From Bacillota bacterium (GTDB lineage: Bacteria; Bacillota; Clostridia; Lachnospirales; Lachnospiraceae), in the NCBI GenBank assembly GCA_023439125.1, contig JAEXOU010000022.1, forward strand, positions 170,336-234,335: 64,000 nucleotides of DNA, given 5' to 3'. The notes beneath the pieces are model-generated. The model saw nothing but the letters and a program-made list of their open reading frames with translations. It had not been told where the DNA came from and searched no databases. Positions 36,945-46,775 of this stretch are shown here, piece by piece. Position 1 is the first letter of the stretch. Every line of letters begins with the position of its first letter. Both the position numbers and the translations under genes were made by a program.

Positions 36945-37829
36945 TTAGTCTACAGTTACTAGTCCAACTTGCTTAATAATCTTCTTCCCTTCGTCTGACT
37001 TTAAGTAAGTAAAAAAGGTCTGAATCAATTCATCTTGTTCCCTAATCTCTCCATTCGTTGCCATTACAAATGGTCTTGATAAAGTATAGTTTCCACTCTT
37101 GATATTCTCCGCTGTAGCTTCTGCTCCATCAAAAGCTAACATATGTACAGAATCATCTACGACGTCAAAGGAGACATAACCAATGGCACCTTCAATCGAT
37201 GCAACTTTTGCCATAACTGCGCCCGTGTTATCTAACTCGTTAGCATAGAGACATTCATCTTTCATGTCTATCATTTCTTCAAAAGCAGCTCTCGTACCAG
37301 AAGCAGCTTCTCTACCAATTACGACGATTGGAGAATCATTACCACCAATCTCCTTCCAATTACGGATCGCTCCTTGATAAATTCCTCTGAGTTGCTCTCT
37401 TGTCACACCCTTTACTATATTCTCCTTGTTGACGACAACTGCGATTCCATCAATTGCTACGATGTTTTCAACTACACCACTTGCTTTCTCACTATCCTTT
37501 AAATTACGAGATGAGTTTCCAATATTAGCAGTACCATTAGCTACTGCTTCAATGCCAGCTCCAGAACCGACAAACTCTGCATTGACAGTAACGCCGCTAT
37601 TCTTTGCCATAAAATCTTCTGCTACAGCTAACGCAAGCTTTTCCATCGAGGTGGAACCTACCATTGTAATTGTTCCACTTAGGTTTGATGTTGCTATATC
37701 TGTTGTTTGCGTAGAATTTGATGAGTTCGTCGCTTCGTCACTCTTACCACACCCTACCAACATAACTCCAATCACAGATATACAACATATCGTCGCTACT
37801 ATTTTCTTGATTAAATTATGTACACTCAT
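36945..37829 (-). CDS. pstS: Phosphate-binding lipoprotein PstS
   Basis: A 294-residue lipoprotein. The N-terminal signal ends in the lipobox LVGC (cysteine near residue 27), followed by an acidic, Ser/Thr/Asn-rich linker. The phosphate-site motifs GSTSMEKLA, GSGAGIEAVANGTANIGNSSR and GREAASGTRAAFEE are present. It captures phosphate outside the membrane for PstCAB. It is first in the operon, with phased TTTACA boxes upstream. Confidence 0.96.
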   Translation of the reverse strand: MSVHNLIKKIVATICCISVIGVMLVGCGKSDEATNSSNSTQTTDIATSNLSGTITMVGSTSMEKLALAVAEDFMAKNSGVTVNAEFVGSGAGIEAVANGTANIGNSSRNLKDSEKASGVVENIVAIDGIAVVVNKENIVKGVTREQLRGIYQGAIRNWKEIGGNDSPIVVIGREAASGTRAAFEEMIDMKDECLYANELDNTGAVMAKVASIEGAIGYVSFDVVDDSVHMLAFDGAEATAENIKSGNYTLSRPFVMATNGEIREQDELIQTFFTYLKSDEGKKIIKQVGLVTVD

Positions 37830-37911
37830 AATTTATTCTCCTTTTTCTTCCTTCTCTTTTTCCTCACACTCTCAATTTATCACACGATTGTTTTTATAAC
37901 TATCAAGCTAA

Positions 37912-37960
37912 TGTATAAGTTTTGTAAAATCTGGATGTATTTTTGTAAAATCTATGTAAT
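37912..37960 (-). promoter_or_regulatory. PhoP/PhoB-box-like array upstream of pstS
   Basis: On the plus strand TGTA-type boxes start at 37912 (TGTATA), 37923 (TGTAAA), 37944 (TGTAAA) and 37955 (TGTAAT), with spacings of 11, 21 and 11 bp and a weaker one at 37936. On the coding strand these read TTTACA/TATACA. They lie about 80-130 bp before pstS. Confidence 0.6.
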
Positions 37961-38012
37961 GTTACCGGATATATGAAATCTAAAACTTGTCCTTCTTTTG
38001 AACGTTTTTTTG

Positions 38013-38504
38013 TCATCACATGCTCTTAACATTTCCGCGTGCGAAATGGCGTTAGGCAACTTTTCTATAACTGCGCTCGTCATTTTGCACCTCAATAGAC
38101 TTGCTAAGAATGGGATGACAAACATAATTTAGGAGCAACTGTTATGAAGTCGTCGGTACTTAGGGCCTGTATTCTAGGTCCTTACGTACCGCTACAAACT
38201 TCATCCAAGCGAAAGCGTGTTGCATATAAATTATGTTTGTCATCCCATTCTCTTAACATTCCCTTGTGTAAAATGACGTTAGGCAGCTTTTCTATAACTG
38301 CGCTCGTCATTTTGCACGCCAATAACTTGATAAAAATGGGATGACAAACATAATTTAGGAGCAACTGTTATGAAGTCGTCGGTACTTAGGTCCTGTATTT
38401 TAGGCCCTTATGTACCGCTACGTACTTCATTCAAGCGAAAGCGTGTTGCATATAAATTATGTTTGACATCCCATACTCATAACACTACTGTGTGCAAAAT
38501 GACG
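38013..38504. repeat. Family B elements in tandem (one end fragment plus two full cores)
   Basis: Two cores, 38078-38278 and 38305-38504, repeat with a period of 227 bp; a right-end fragment precedes them from about 38013. Each core is bounded by CGTCATTTTGCAC and its complement. Inside are arms TGGGATGACAAACATAATTTA and complement, then a central hairpin CGGTAC...TAGGGCCT / AGGCCCT...GTACCG. The second core ends 1 bp before the stop codon of the LysM gene. Confidence 0.88.
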
Positions 38505-38505
38505 T

Positions 38506-38850
38506 CTAAGTCTTTATTATTAATTCCAAGCCCGGTTTCAAAATCATAGATTCAAGTGGATTCATAGACACTAGTTCGGCAAACTTCATATTGGTTCGTT
38601 CTAAAACAGTCTTAATCGACTCGTCTTCACCAACTGTATAAATACTTTTTTGTTCTTGTATTGGTTCGACCCCCATATCTCCACCTGTTGGAATACAGAT
38701 TTTATCTCCTATCCTAAGATTATAGATGTTGATATATGGATTTGCTCGTAAAATCTTTGCTGTAGGGATTCCATAACGTTGACCGATTTTATAAAGTGTA
38801 TCCCCCGGTTTAATAATATATATAATTCCATTACAAGCTTGATTCATCAT
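38506..38850 (-). CDS. Small LysM-domain protein
   Basis: A 114-residue protein. Residues 9-53 form a LysM domain (IYIIKPGDTLYKIGQRYGI, then LRIGDKICIP). A second, more divergent LysM-like unit covers about 69-113 (IYTVGEDESIKTVLERTN, LKPGLELII). LysM domains bind peptidoglycan or spore glycans. There is no signal peptide, so it may be intracellular or spore-associated, as with clostridial spore-coat LysM proteins; that is inference. It is monocistronic and ends against the family B elements. Confidence 0.85.
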   Translation of the reverse strand: MMNQACNGIIYIIKPGDTLYKIGQRYGIPTAKILRANPYINIYNLRIGDKICIPTGGDMGVEPIQEQKSIYTVGEDESIKTVLERTNMKFAELVSMNPLESMILKPGLELIIKT

Positions 38851-39121
38851 AGTGTCCCTTTCTTATTGTTCCTAACAATCCAACATTTTCAACTCTATCT
38901 CATCAATTGATCGAATCGCTAGATACAAATTATCATTATTAATATATGTACTTTTTAACCATTTGTTCTAATTAATATGCAATTCTAATAGTTTATTAAT
39001 AAATTCTTTGGTTGAACTTAGTGCTTAGGTATCGTATAATAAGTAATTGGTAGAAATAGGTCCTTATTCTATATTATTCTACCCAAAGTTTTACTAATTT
39101 AAACAAAACGCGAGGTTACAT

Positions 39122-42100
39122 ATGTCCAAATTAATTTATACGCTTGGTATTGATATAGGTTCGACTACGGTAAAAATTGCGATCCTCGATGAAAAGCACG
39201 AAATTTTATTCTCTGATTACGAACGTCACTTTGCAAATATTCAAGCAACCTTAGCAACTCTATTAATGAAAGCACAAGATAAGATCGGAAACCTAAATGT
39301 TTCTCCAGTTATCACTGGTTCTGGTGGATTAACGATCTCAAAGCACTTAAATGTACCATTTGTGCAAGAAGTAGTTGCCGTATCCACTGCACTTAATGAT
39401 TATGCCCCTCAAACAGATGTTGCAATTGAACTTGGTGGTGAGGATGCGAAAATAATCTATTTTTCCAATGGTATTGAGCAACGTATGAATGGTATCTGCG
39501 CAGGTGGTACAGGTTCTTTTATTGATCAAATGGCTACTCTATTAAAGACAGATGCCGCTGGTTTGAACGAGTATGCAAAAAACTATCAGGCAATTTATCC
39601 AATTGCTGCTCGTTGTGGTGTATTTGCCAAAAGTGATATTCAACCGTTAATTAATGAAGGAGCAACCAAACCAGATTTAGCTGCCTCCATCTTTCAAGCT
39701 GTTGTTAACCAAACAATCAGTGGGCTTGCTTGTGGTAAACCAATTCGAGGTAATGTTGCCTTTCTTGGTGGTCCATTGCATTTCTTATCTGAATTAAAGA
39801 ATGCATTTATCCGTACTTTAAACTTAACTGAAGAACATATTATTGCTCCAAATCATTCTCACTTATTCGCAGCAGTTGGAGCTGCTTTGAATGCAAAAGA
39901 AGAAGTTCAAACTTCACTAAAAACTCTTTCCGACTTACTTAACAATGGTATTACTTTAGACTTTGAAGTAAATCGTATGGATCCACTTTTTGCATGTGAA
40001 GAAGATTATCAAGCTTTCTTAGAGCGCCACAATGTACATACCGTAAAAAAAGCTCCACTTTCTGAATATCAAGGTGATTGTTTCTTAGGAATTGATGCGG
40101 GTTCCACAACGACAAAGGCCGCATTAGTCGGTACAGATGGCTCATTACTGTATTCTTTTTATAGCAATAACAATGGTAGTCCATTAAAAACCACGATCAA
40201 AGCCATCAAAGAAATTTATTCCCTATTACCAGCAGGTGTACGCATTGTACGAAGCTGTTCCACTGGTTACGGAGAAGCACTAATCAAATCTGCGTTATTA
40301 TTAGATGAGGGTGAGGTAGAAACCGTCGCACATTATTATGCTGCTGCCTTCTTTGACCCAGCTGTTGATTGTATTCTAGATATTGGTGGACAGGATATGA
40401 AATGTATCAAAATTAAAAATGGTACAGTAGACTCAGTCCAGTTAAATGAAGCTTGTTCTTCTGGTTGTGGCTCATTCATTGAAACCTTTGCTAAATCTCT
40501 AAATTATGAGGTTGCTGATTTTGCAAAAATTGCATTATTAACGAAGAACCCAATTGATCTAGGCTCTCGTTGTACAGTATTTATGAATTCAAAAGTAAAA
40601 CAGGCTCAAAAAGAAGGTGCAACGGTTGCAGATATTAGTGCTGGTTTAGCTTATTCTGTTATCAAAAATGCTCTATATAAAGTTATTAAGATTGCCGATC
40701 CAAAAGATCTAGGTAATCATATCGTTGTTCAAGGCGGTACTTTCTATAATGATGCCGTTCTTCGCAGTTTTGAGCTTATAGCTGGAGTAAATGCAATACG
40801 TCCGGATATCGCAGGTATCATGGGTGCTTTTGGTGCTGCATTAATTGCACGTGAGCATTATGAAAATCAAGAATCAACCATGCTTTCCATTGACCAAATC
40901 AACGAACTGAAATTTGAATCCAGTATGACAAGATGCAAAGGATGTACGAATAGTTGCCTTCTTACGATTAATAAATTCTCGGATAATCGTCGTTTTATCT
41001 CTGGTAATCGTTGTGAAAAGGGGCTCGGAAAAGAAAAGAATAAAGATAATATCCCGAACTTATTCGATTATAAATTAAAACGATATATGAATTATGAATC
41101 AATTCCAAAAGAAATAGCAAAACGTGGTTCTGTTGGTATACCAAGAGTTTTAAATCTATATGAGAATTATCCATTCTGGCATACCTTCTTTACAAAACTG
41201 GGATATCATGTCGAATTATCACCAAACTCCACGAGAAAGATTTATGAGCTAGGAATTGAATCGATTCCGAGTGAATCCGAATGCTACCCAGCAAAAATCG
41301 CACATGGACATATTATGTGGTTGCTTCAAAACGATATAAAATACATCTTCTATCCTTGTATTCCATATGAACGTAAGGAAATCAAAGATACTGGTAATCA
41401 CTATAACTGCCCAATTGTTACTTCTTATGGCGAGAATATTAAAAACAACGTTGAGGAATTAAGATCTCCTGATATCACTTATCAAAATCCTTTTATGTCC
41501 TTTGAAAATGAAGAAATCTTGACCAAGAGGTTAGTTGCTTTCTTTTCCGAGAATAATAAGATTCCTGAAGATGAAATTCAAGCCGCTGCACATGATGCCT
41601 GGTTGGAATTAGAAAACGCCCGACATGATATGTACAAAAAGGGCGAAGAAACAATGGAATACTTAAAGCAGACTGGTCGAATTGGAATTGTACTGGCTGG
41701 TCGTCCATATCATATTGATCCGGAAATCCATCATGGTATCCCAGAGTTAATCAATTCCTATGGGGTTGCTGTATTGACGGAAGACAGTATCTCTCACTTA
41801 GGCGAGGTGGAACGTCCTTTAATTGTAGTAGACCAGTGGATGTACCATTCCCGTCTCTATGCCGCTGCATCTTATGTAAGAACACAACCAAATCTTCAAT
41901 TGATACAGCTGAATTCCTTTGGATGTGGCCTTGATGCTGTAACAACTGATGGTGTTAGTGATATCTTAACTACTGCTGGTAAGATATACACCGTACTAAA
42001 AATTGATGAGGTAAATAATCTAGGTGCTGCCAGAATTCGTATACGTTCTCTTCTGTCCGCTGTAAAGGATCGGCAAAGGAAACACATTGAGTCTACGATA

Positions 42101-43366
42101 ACTTCTGCTGCTCATCACAGAGTTCTCTTTACAAAAGAGATGAAAAAAGATTTTACAATTCTTTCTCCACAGATGTCACCAATTCATTTTGATCTCTTAG
42201 GTCCTGCCTTAAAGTCATGTGGATATAACGTAGAGATTTTAGGTCAAGATGATAAAGCTGCTGTAGATGTCGGCTTAAAGTATGTGAATAATGATGCTTG
42301 CTATCCTTCCCTTATCGTAGTTGGACAGATTATGGATGCATTATTATCTGGGAAATATGACCTCAATAAAGTTGGTGTTTTCATAACACAAACTGGTGGT
42401 GGATGTCGAGCTACCAATTATATATCATTTATCCGCCGAGCTCTTATGAAAGCCGGCATGGGGCATATTCCAGTTGTCTCAATTTCAACTTCTGGACTTG
42501 AGAAAAATCCTGGCTTCAAGATCAACTATTCCTTAATATGTCGCGCAATCCAAGCACTTGTTTATGGTGATGTATTTATGAGAGTACTCTATCGTATGCG
42601 TCCATATGAACTCGAAAAGGGCTCAGCAAATAAACTTCATGAAAAATGGGTGGAAATCTGTCAGAAATCAGTTCAAAATGGTAAATGGGGTGAATTTAAA
42701 AAGAATCTTCGTAATATGATACGAGAGTTTGATGCATTACCGATTGATGAAAACTTAAAGAAGCCAAGAGTTGGAATCGTAGGTGAAATTCTAGTTAAGT
42801 TCTTACCATCTGCGAATAACTACCTTGTGGATTTATTAGAATCAGAAGGGGCAGAGGCTGTTATGCCGGATATGCTCGACTTCTTTATGTATTGTTCCTA
42901 TGATGCAAACTTCAAAGTAGAATATTTAGGTAAGAGTAAAAAGGATGCTACAATTAATAACTTAATCATTAAGTTCCTTGAATGGTCAAGAAAAGAAGCT
43001 AGAAAATGCTTTGACGAAAGTCGTCATTTTACTTCTCCAAAACGAATTGAAGAACTGGCAGAATTAGCTTCTCCAATTGTATCGATCGGTAATCAAACAG
43101 GAGAAGGATGGTTCTTAACTGCTGAGATGATTGAATTAATTCATTCTGGCGTTCCTAACATTGTGTGTGCACAACCATTTGCATGTTTACCAAATCACAT
43201 TGTTGGAAAAGGTGTGATTAAAGAATTACGTAATCAGTATCCTAACTCTAACATTGTAGCTGTTGATTATGATCCAGGAGCAAGTGAGGTTAACCAGTTA
43301 AATCGTATCAAACTGATGCTTTCTACTGCGAACAAAAACTTAAAAGCATCGATTACTAAAAAATAA
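39122..43366 (+). CDS. Giant acyl-CoA dehydratase activase-related fusion (2-hydroxyglutaryl-CoA dehydratase type)
   Basis: A 1414-residue protein. Two BcrAD/BadFG-type ASKHA activase domains come first: LGIDIGSTTVKIAILDE (about residue 8) with AGGTGSFIDQM and AARCGVFAKSD, and FLGIDAGSTTTKAALVG (about 322) with ACSSGCGSFIETF and GSRCTVFMNSK, giving the paired cysteines for a shared iron-sulfur cluster. A CxxC...C segment (CKGCTNSC, near 610) and a DUF2229 region (about 680-900) follow. The C-terminal part, with GGGCRATNYISFIRRAL and NQTGEGWFLTAEM, resembles HgdB-like dehydratase subunits. Such fusions occur in many clostridia without an identified substrate. No CoA-transferase or partner dehydratase gene is adjacent, so its reaction cannot be named. 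Confidence 0.88.
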   Translation: MSKLIYTLGIDIGSTTVKIAILDEKHEILFSDYERHFANIQATLATLLMKAQDKIGNLNVSPVITGSGGLTISKHLNVPFVQEVVAVSTALNDYAPQTDVAIELGGEDAKIIYFSNGIEQRMNGICAGGTGSFIDQMATLLKTDAAGLNEYAKNYQAIYPIAARCGVFAKSDIQPLINEGATKPDLAASIFQAVVNQTISGLACGKPIRGNVAFLGGPLHFLSELKNAFIRTLNLTEEHIIAPNHSHLFAAVGAALNAKEEVQTSLKTLSDLLNNGITLDFEVNRMDPLFACEEDYQAFLERHNVHTVKKAPLSEYQGDCFLGIDAGSTTTKAALVGTDGSLLYSFYSNNNGSPLKTTIKAIKEIYSLLPAGVRIVRSCSTGYGEALIKSALLLDEGEVETVAHYYAAAFFDPAVDCILDIGGQDMKCIKIKNGTVDSVQLNEACSSGCGSFIETFAKSLNYEVADFAKIALLTKNPIDLGSRCTVFMNSKVKQAQKEGATVADISAGLAYSVIKNALYKVIKIADPKDLGNHIVVQGGTFYNDAVLRSFELIAGVNAIRPDIAGIMGAFGAALIAREHYENQESTMLSIDQINELKFESSMTRCKGCTNSCLLTINKFSDNRRFISGNRCEKGLGKEKNKDNIPNLFDYKLKRYMNYESIPKEIAKRGSVGIPRVLNLYENYPFWHTFFTKLGYHVELSPNSTRKIYELGIESIPSESECYPAKIAHGHIMWLLQNDIKYIFYPCIPYERKEIKDTGNHYNCPIVTSYGENIKNNVEELRSPDITYQNPFMSFENEEILTKRLVAFFSENNKIPEDEIQAAAHDAWLELENARHDMYKKGEETMEYLKQTGRIGIVLAGRPYHIDPEIHHGIPELINSYGVAVLTEDSISHLGEVERPLIVVDQWMYHSRLYAAASYVRTQPNLQLIQLNSFGCGLDAVTTDGVSDILTTAGKIYTVLKIDEVNNLGAARIRIRSLLSAVKDRQRKHIESTITSAAHHRVLFTKEMKKDFTILSPQMSPIHFDLLGPALKSCGYNVEILGQDDKAAVDVGLKYVNNDACYPSLIVVGQIMDALLSGKYDLNKVGVFITQTGGGCRATNYISFIRRALMKAGMGHIPVVSISTSGLEKNPGFKINYSLICRAIQALVYGDVFMRVLYRMRPYELEKGSANKLHEKWVEICQKSVQNGKWGEFKKNLRNMIREFDALPIDENLKKPRVGIVGEILVKFLPSANNYLVDLLESEGAEAVMPDMLDFFMYCSYDANFKVEYLGKSKKDATINNLIIKFLEWSRKEARKCFDESRHFTSPKRIEELAELASPIVSIGNQTGEGWFLTAEMIELIHSGVPNIVCAQPFACLPNHIVGKGVIKELRNQYPNSNIVAVDYDPGASEVNQLNRIKLMLSTANKNLKASITKK

Positions 43367-43379
43367 TCTTGTCGTAGTG

Positions 43380-43430
43380 AAATGGTTGTTAAACAATTTT
43401 TTATATAAACTATTGTTCAACAGCCATTTT
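43380..43430 (+). terminator. Terminator-like hairpin after the activase fusion gene
   Basis: AAATGGTTGTTAAACAAT pairs with ATTGTTCAACAGCCATTT around a 14-nt loop, with two mismatches, followed by TTATAT. It lies 13 bp after the stop codon and 18 bp before the next start, so some read-through into the kinase gene is possible. Confidence 0.6.
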
Positions 43431-43447
43431 ATATATGGAGGGGAATA

Positions 43448-46078
43448 ATGAATCAACTCATTATGATAAATCAAATCATTGTTATACTAATTGGATTTGT
43501 TATTATTCTGGTTACATTAACACGCAAATATTTTCATGGAGTAACTTCGTACTCTCTTTTTATCACAGGTACGATGATTCAGTCCTTTGGGTATTTGATT
43601 GAATTAACTGGGAATTCAGTTGATAGAATTATTGTTGGTAAGCAGGTACAACATTTTGGCTTTGCATTTATTAACATATTCCTCATTATCTTTCTTCAGA
43701 TCTACTACAAAAGAATAATCAATCGTAAATTAACAATTGCTCTAATCGTATATAATATCATCCTATTAACTATTGTTTCTACCCTAACCTATCATAAATT
43801 ATACTATGTCTCCTTTCAATTTGTTCAGGATGGTTTATTCCCACATCTTGAAATACAAAAAGGACTATTTTATTATGTTTTCCTGTTGGAAAACTTATCC
43901 ATGAATGGTTATGTCTTGTGGACAATCATCCAACATTTTCTTTCACTCAACAAGCAAAAACGCAAATTAGAAATTAGCTTTCTATTAGCATGTTTCATTC
44001 CTTGTATTGCAAACATATTCTCCCTCACTGGCATTTTTCATGAATACAATCCTCTCAATGCAAGTTTTTCGGTTGCAGGTGTATTTATACTGATTTCTAT
44101 ATATCGTCATCGTCTCTTTGATATTATCCATACTGCTCGTGATAATGTAATAGAATCGATGGATGAGGCCCTAATCGTAGTTGATAATGATTACCAGCTA
44201 TTGGACCATAATCCAGCTGCTGATCGCTTATTTCCAGAATTAATTCATGCAAATCGTAATTCTTACATCTATGATATCTCGGTGAAAATTTATGATATTC
44301 TTCTTCAGAAGACACCTCCAGAGTTTGAAAATAATGGACAATATTATCGATCGCAAATTAAAAAGATTTATCACCAGTTGACTGTTGTTGGATATATTGC
44401 GTGCATTACTAATATTACCCAAAGCCGTATCCATATGGAAAATTTGATACAATTGCGAGAACAAGCAGAGTATGCAAATAAATCAAAAGGAGCCTTCTTG
44501 GCAAATATGTCACATGAGATTCGAACTCCATTAAATGCAATCTTAGGTTCTACCGATATCTTATTAAGCCAACGTATTAGTTACCAAGAACGAAGTAATC
44601 TATTAAGTATTAAAACAGCAGGGACTGCCCTACTTAAGATGATTAATGATATCCTTGATTTTTCAAAGATAGATTCTGATAAACTGACGTTAAACATAGC
44701 AGAATATAAACTTACCACTGTAATACAAGATGTGATTGGCATCATCAGCGTTAAGCTTATTCATAAACCAGTGATTTTACAAGTTGAAGTTCAACAGGAT
44801 TTACCAAAATATCTTTTAGGAGATGAGATGCGTCTTCGCCAAATCCTAATCAATATTTTAAATAACGCAGTAAAATTTACAGAAAAAGGAAGCATTCATC
44901 TTTCCTGTAATTCGTTATATGACATGGAAAAAAGTTCAGATGAGATTACTTTAGTGATTCGAGTTTCAGATACTGGTAGGGGGATTTCAAAAGAAAACCA
45001 AAAACGAATCTTTGATTCCTTTGAGCGAATTACAGAACCAAGTGAAAGTCCTACAGAAGGAAATGGTCTTGGGCTTGCAATCTGTCAAAAAATACTGTCT
45101 GCACTCGGAGGCAGTATTTCGGTAGAAAGTGAATTAGACTTAGGTAGTACATTTACAATATGTATTCCACAACATATTTCGAATGAAACTCATGAATTAG
45201 AAACAAGCGTTGAAACAAGCGTTGAAACAAGCGTTGAAACAAGTACTACAAATGAAAAGAATCCATCGAATGAGCAATATTCTGTTCTAGTAGTAGACGA
45301 TAATTCCATTAATCTTCACGTTGCTAGTGGATTGTTAGAAATTTATGGGCTAAAAGTTGACTTAGCCACTTCTGGGAAAAAAGCACTTCAATTACTAGAA
45401 GCAAATACATATGATATCGTCTTTCTTGACTATATGATGCCTGAGATGAATGGAATCGAAACCTTAAATGCAATCCGAGAATTGTCACCTTGTTATTGCA
45501 AAACAGTTCCTGTAATTGCTCTCACAGCAAATGCACTCTCCGGTGCAGAGCAAATGTTTTTATCCTCAGGTTTTAATGACTATTTAAGTAAACCTATGGA
45601 GATGGAGCGGCTCAATCTCATACTAAACAAATGGCTGTCAACTGATATCCAGCTAACGAAATTTAAGCAATGGGAACTACCAAATACACGAAGGGAAATA
45701 TATAAATATTTTTCAGATGTTTATGGTATTGATTGGGTTAGTGGTTTATCCAACTGTGATAGTAGATGGGATGCCTATTTTGATCTTTTAGAAATTTTCT
45801 GGCATGATGGATTACACCAGATTGAAGAGCTATCAACATCGCTACAAAAAGACGATTATTCCCTTTACTGTGTCCAAATTCATGCAATAAAATATTCGCT
45901 TGCTACAGTTGGAGCAAAAGGGCTTGCCGAACAAGCACTCTCTCTGGAACTCTCATGCATAGAGATCAAGGATAAAGTTTTTTTGCAGACACATCATAAT
46001 GATTTTATTCGTAAATTTACAATACTCTGCTACGCAATTAATGGTCTTCTGAATTCTACAAAAAATCTTGATCTTTAG
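43448..46078 (+). CDS. Hybrid sensor histidine kinase with 7TM input and receiver domain
   Basis: An 876-residue protein. Residues 1-220 contain seven hydrophobic segments (7TM histidine-kinase input type). A short PAS-like domain (about 230-330) follows, then HisKA FLANMSHEIRTPLNAIL (about 352), HATPase with ILNNAVKFTEKG, DTGRGISKEN and GNGLGLAICQ, and a receiver domain (about 615-735) with VVDDNSIN and the phosphorylated aspartate in FLDYMMPEMNG. The C-terminal helices (about 770-870) look like an Hpt or Hpt-like bundle with HAIKYSLATVGAKGLAEQA, where the histidine could take a phosphoryl group. Between kinase and receiver is a tandem ETSV repeat. The end overlaps the convergent ung gene by 23 bp. 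The signal is unknown. Confidence 0.92.
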   Translation: MNQLIMINQIIVILIGFVIILVTLTRKYFHGVTSYSLFITGTMIQSFGYLIELTGNSVDRIIVGKQVQHFGFAFINIFLIIFLQIYYKRIINRKLTIALIVYNIILLTIVSTLTYHKLYYVSFQFVQDGLFPHLEIQKGLFYYVFLLENLSMNGYVLWTIIQHFLSLNKQKRKLEISFLLACFIPCIANIFSLTGIFHEYNPLNASFSVAGVFILISIYRHRLFDIIHTARDNVIESMDEALIVVDNDYQLLDHNPAADRLFPELIHANRNSYIYDISVKIYDILLQKTPPEFENNGQYYRSQIKKIYHQLTVVGYIACITNITQSRIHMENLIQLREQAEYANKSKGAFLANMSHEIRTPLNAILGSTDILLSQRISYQERSNLLSIKTAGTALLKMINDILDFSKIDSDKLTLNIAEYKLTTVIQDVIGIISVKLIHKPVILQVEVQQDLPKYLLGDEMRLRQILINILNNAVKFTEKGSIHLSCNSLYDMEKSSDEITLVIRVSDTGRGISKENQKRIFDSFERITEPSESPTEGNGLGLAICQKILSALGGSISVESELDLGSTFTICIPQHISNETHELETSVETSVETSVETSTTNEKNPSNEQYSVLVVDDNSINLHVASGLLEIYGLKVDLATSGKKALQLLEANTYDIVFLDYMMPEMNGIETLNAIRELSPCYCKTVPVIALTANALSGAEQMFLSSGFNDYLSKPMEMERLNLILNKWLSTDIQLTKFKQWELPNTRREIYKYFSDVYGIDWVSGLSNCDSRWDAYFDLLEIFWHDGLHQIEELSTSLQKDDYSLYCVQIHAIKYSLATVGAKGLAEQALSLELSCIEIKDKVFLQTHHNDFIRKFTILCYAINGLLNSTKNLDL
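45200..45247 (+). repeat. 12-bp tandem repeat (ETSV) in the hybrid kinase linker
   Basis: Four copies of GAAACAAGCGTT, the last with two changes, encode ETSV ETSV ETSV ETST between the ATPase and receiver domains. Confidence 0.92.
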
Positions 46079-46772
46079 TCGCTTGCATTGCAGTATTGTC
46101 AATTTGCCAGTCAACAGGATCGATACCATTCTTTACTAAAAATTCATTTGCTTTACTGAATGGTTTACTACCAAAGAATCCTCGAAATGCAGATAACGGA
46201 CTTGGATGTGGAGCTTCAAGAATTAGATGCTTGGGATTCGTTAGCATCCCTTTCTTACTCTGTGCTGGTTTTCCCCATAAGAAATAAACAATTGGTCGAT
46301 CCTGAGCATTTACAGCTTCAATTACTGCATCTGTGAACTTCTCCCAGCCATGTCCTTGATGTGACGTGGCTTCGTGTGCACGGACAGTCAAAACCGTATT
46401 TAAAAGTAAAACGCCCTGATCTGCCCATTTTTTCAAATATCCATTATTGGGGATGTAACATCCGCAATCATCACGCAGTTCTTTATATATATTTTGTAAA
46501 GAAGGTGGGATTTTTGTCTGTTCTGGTAATACAGAAAAAGCTAAACCATGCGCTTGATTTTCATTATGATAAGGATCTTGGCCTAATAATAACACTTTTA
46601 CTTCACTTAATGGTGTAAAATGAAATGCGTTAAATATATCATCTGCTGGTGGAAACACGACGGTATTGGAATATTCTTTTTTTATGAATACAGATAAGTC
46701 TTTATAATACTCTTTATGAAATTCATTTCCAATCGCGTCTTTCCAATCATTTTGCAACATCAACTGCACCAT
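46056..46772 (-). CDS. ung: Uracil-DNA glycosylase, family 1
   Basis: A 238-residue enzyme that removes uracil from DNA. The water-activating motif GQDPYHNENQAHGLAFSV, the uracil-recognition VLLLNTVLTVRA and the C-terminal HPSPLSAFRGFFGSKPFSKAN are intact. Several starts are possible: AGGAG lies only 1 nt before the ATG at 46772, and the in-frame ATG at 46760 has a longer spacing, so the N-terminus is uncertain by a few residues. It starts 3 bp after hisF and overlaps the hybrid kinase gene at its 3' end. Confidence 0.95.
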   Translation of the reverse strand: MVQLMLQNDWKDAIGNEFHKEYYKDLSVFIKKEYSNTVVFPPADDIFNAFHFTPLSEVKVLLLGQDPYHNENQAHGLAFSVLPEQTKIPPSLQNIYKELRDDCGCYIPNNGYLKKWADQGVLLLNTVLTVRAHEATSHQGHGWEKFTDAVIEAVNAQDRPIVYFLWGKPAQSKKGMLTNPKHLILEAPHPSPLSAFRGFFGSKPFSKANEFLVKNGIDPVDWQIDNTAMQATKDQDFL

Positions 46773-46775
46773 CTC

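Noticed and set aside
38013..38504. CRISPR array
   Set aside because: Only two units of about 200 bp with palindromic interiors; no short repeats with unique spacers and no cas genes.
38144..38522. Similar open frames starting MKSSVL in the family B elements (also at 48301)
   Set aside because: They arise because the repeats are alike; they have no ribosome site, run across the hairpin arms, and the copy at 55.6 kb does not keep the frame.
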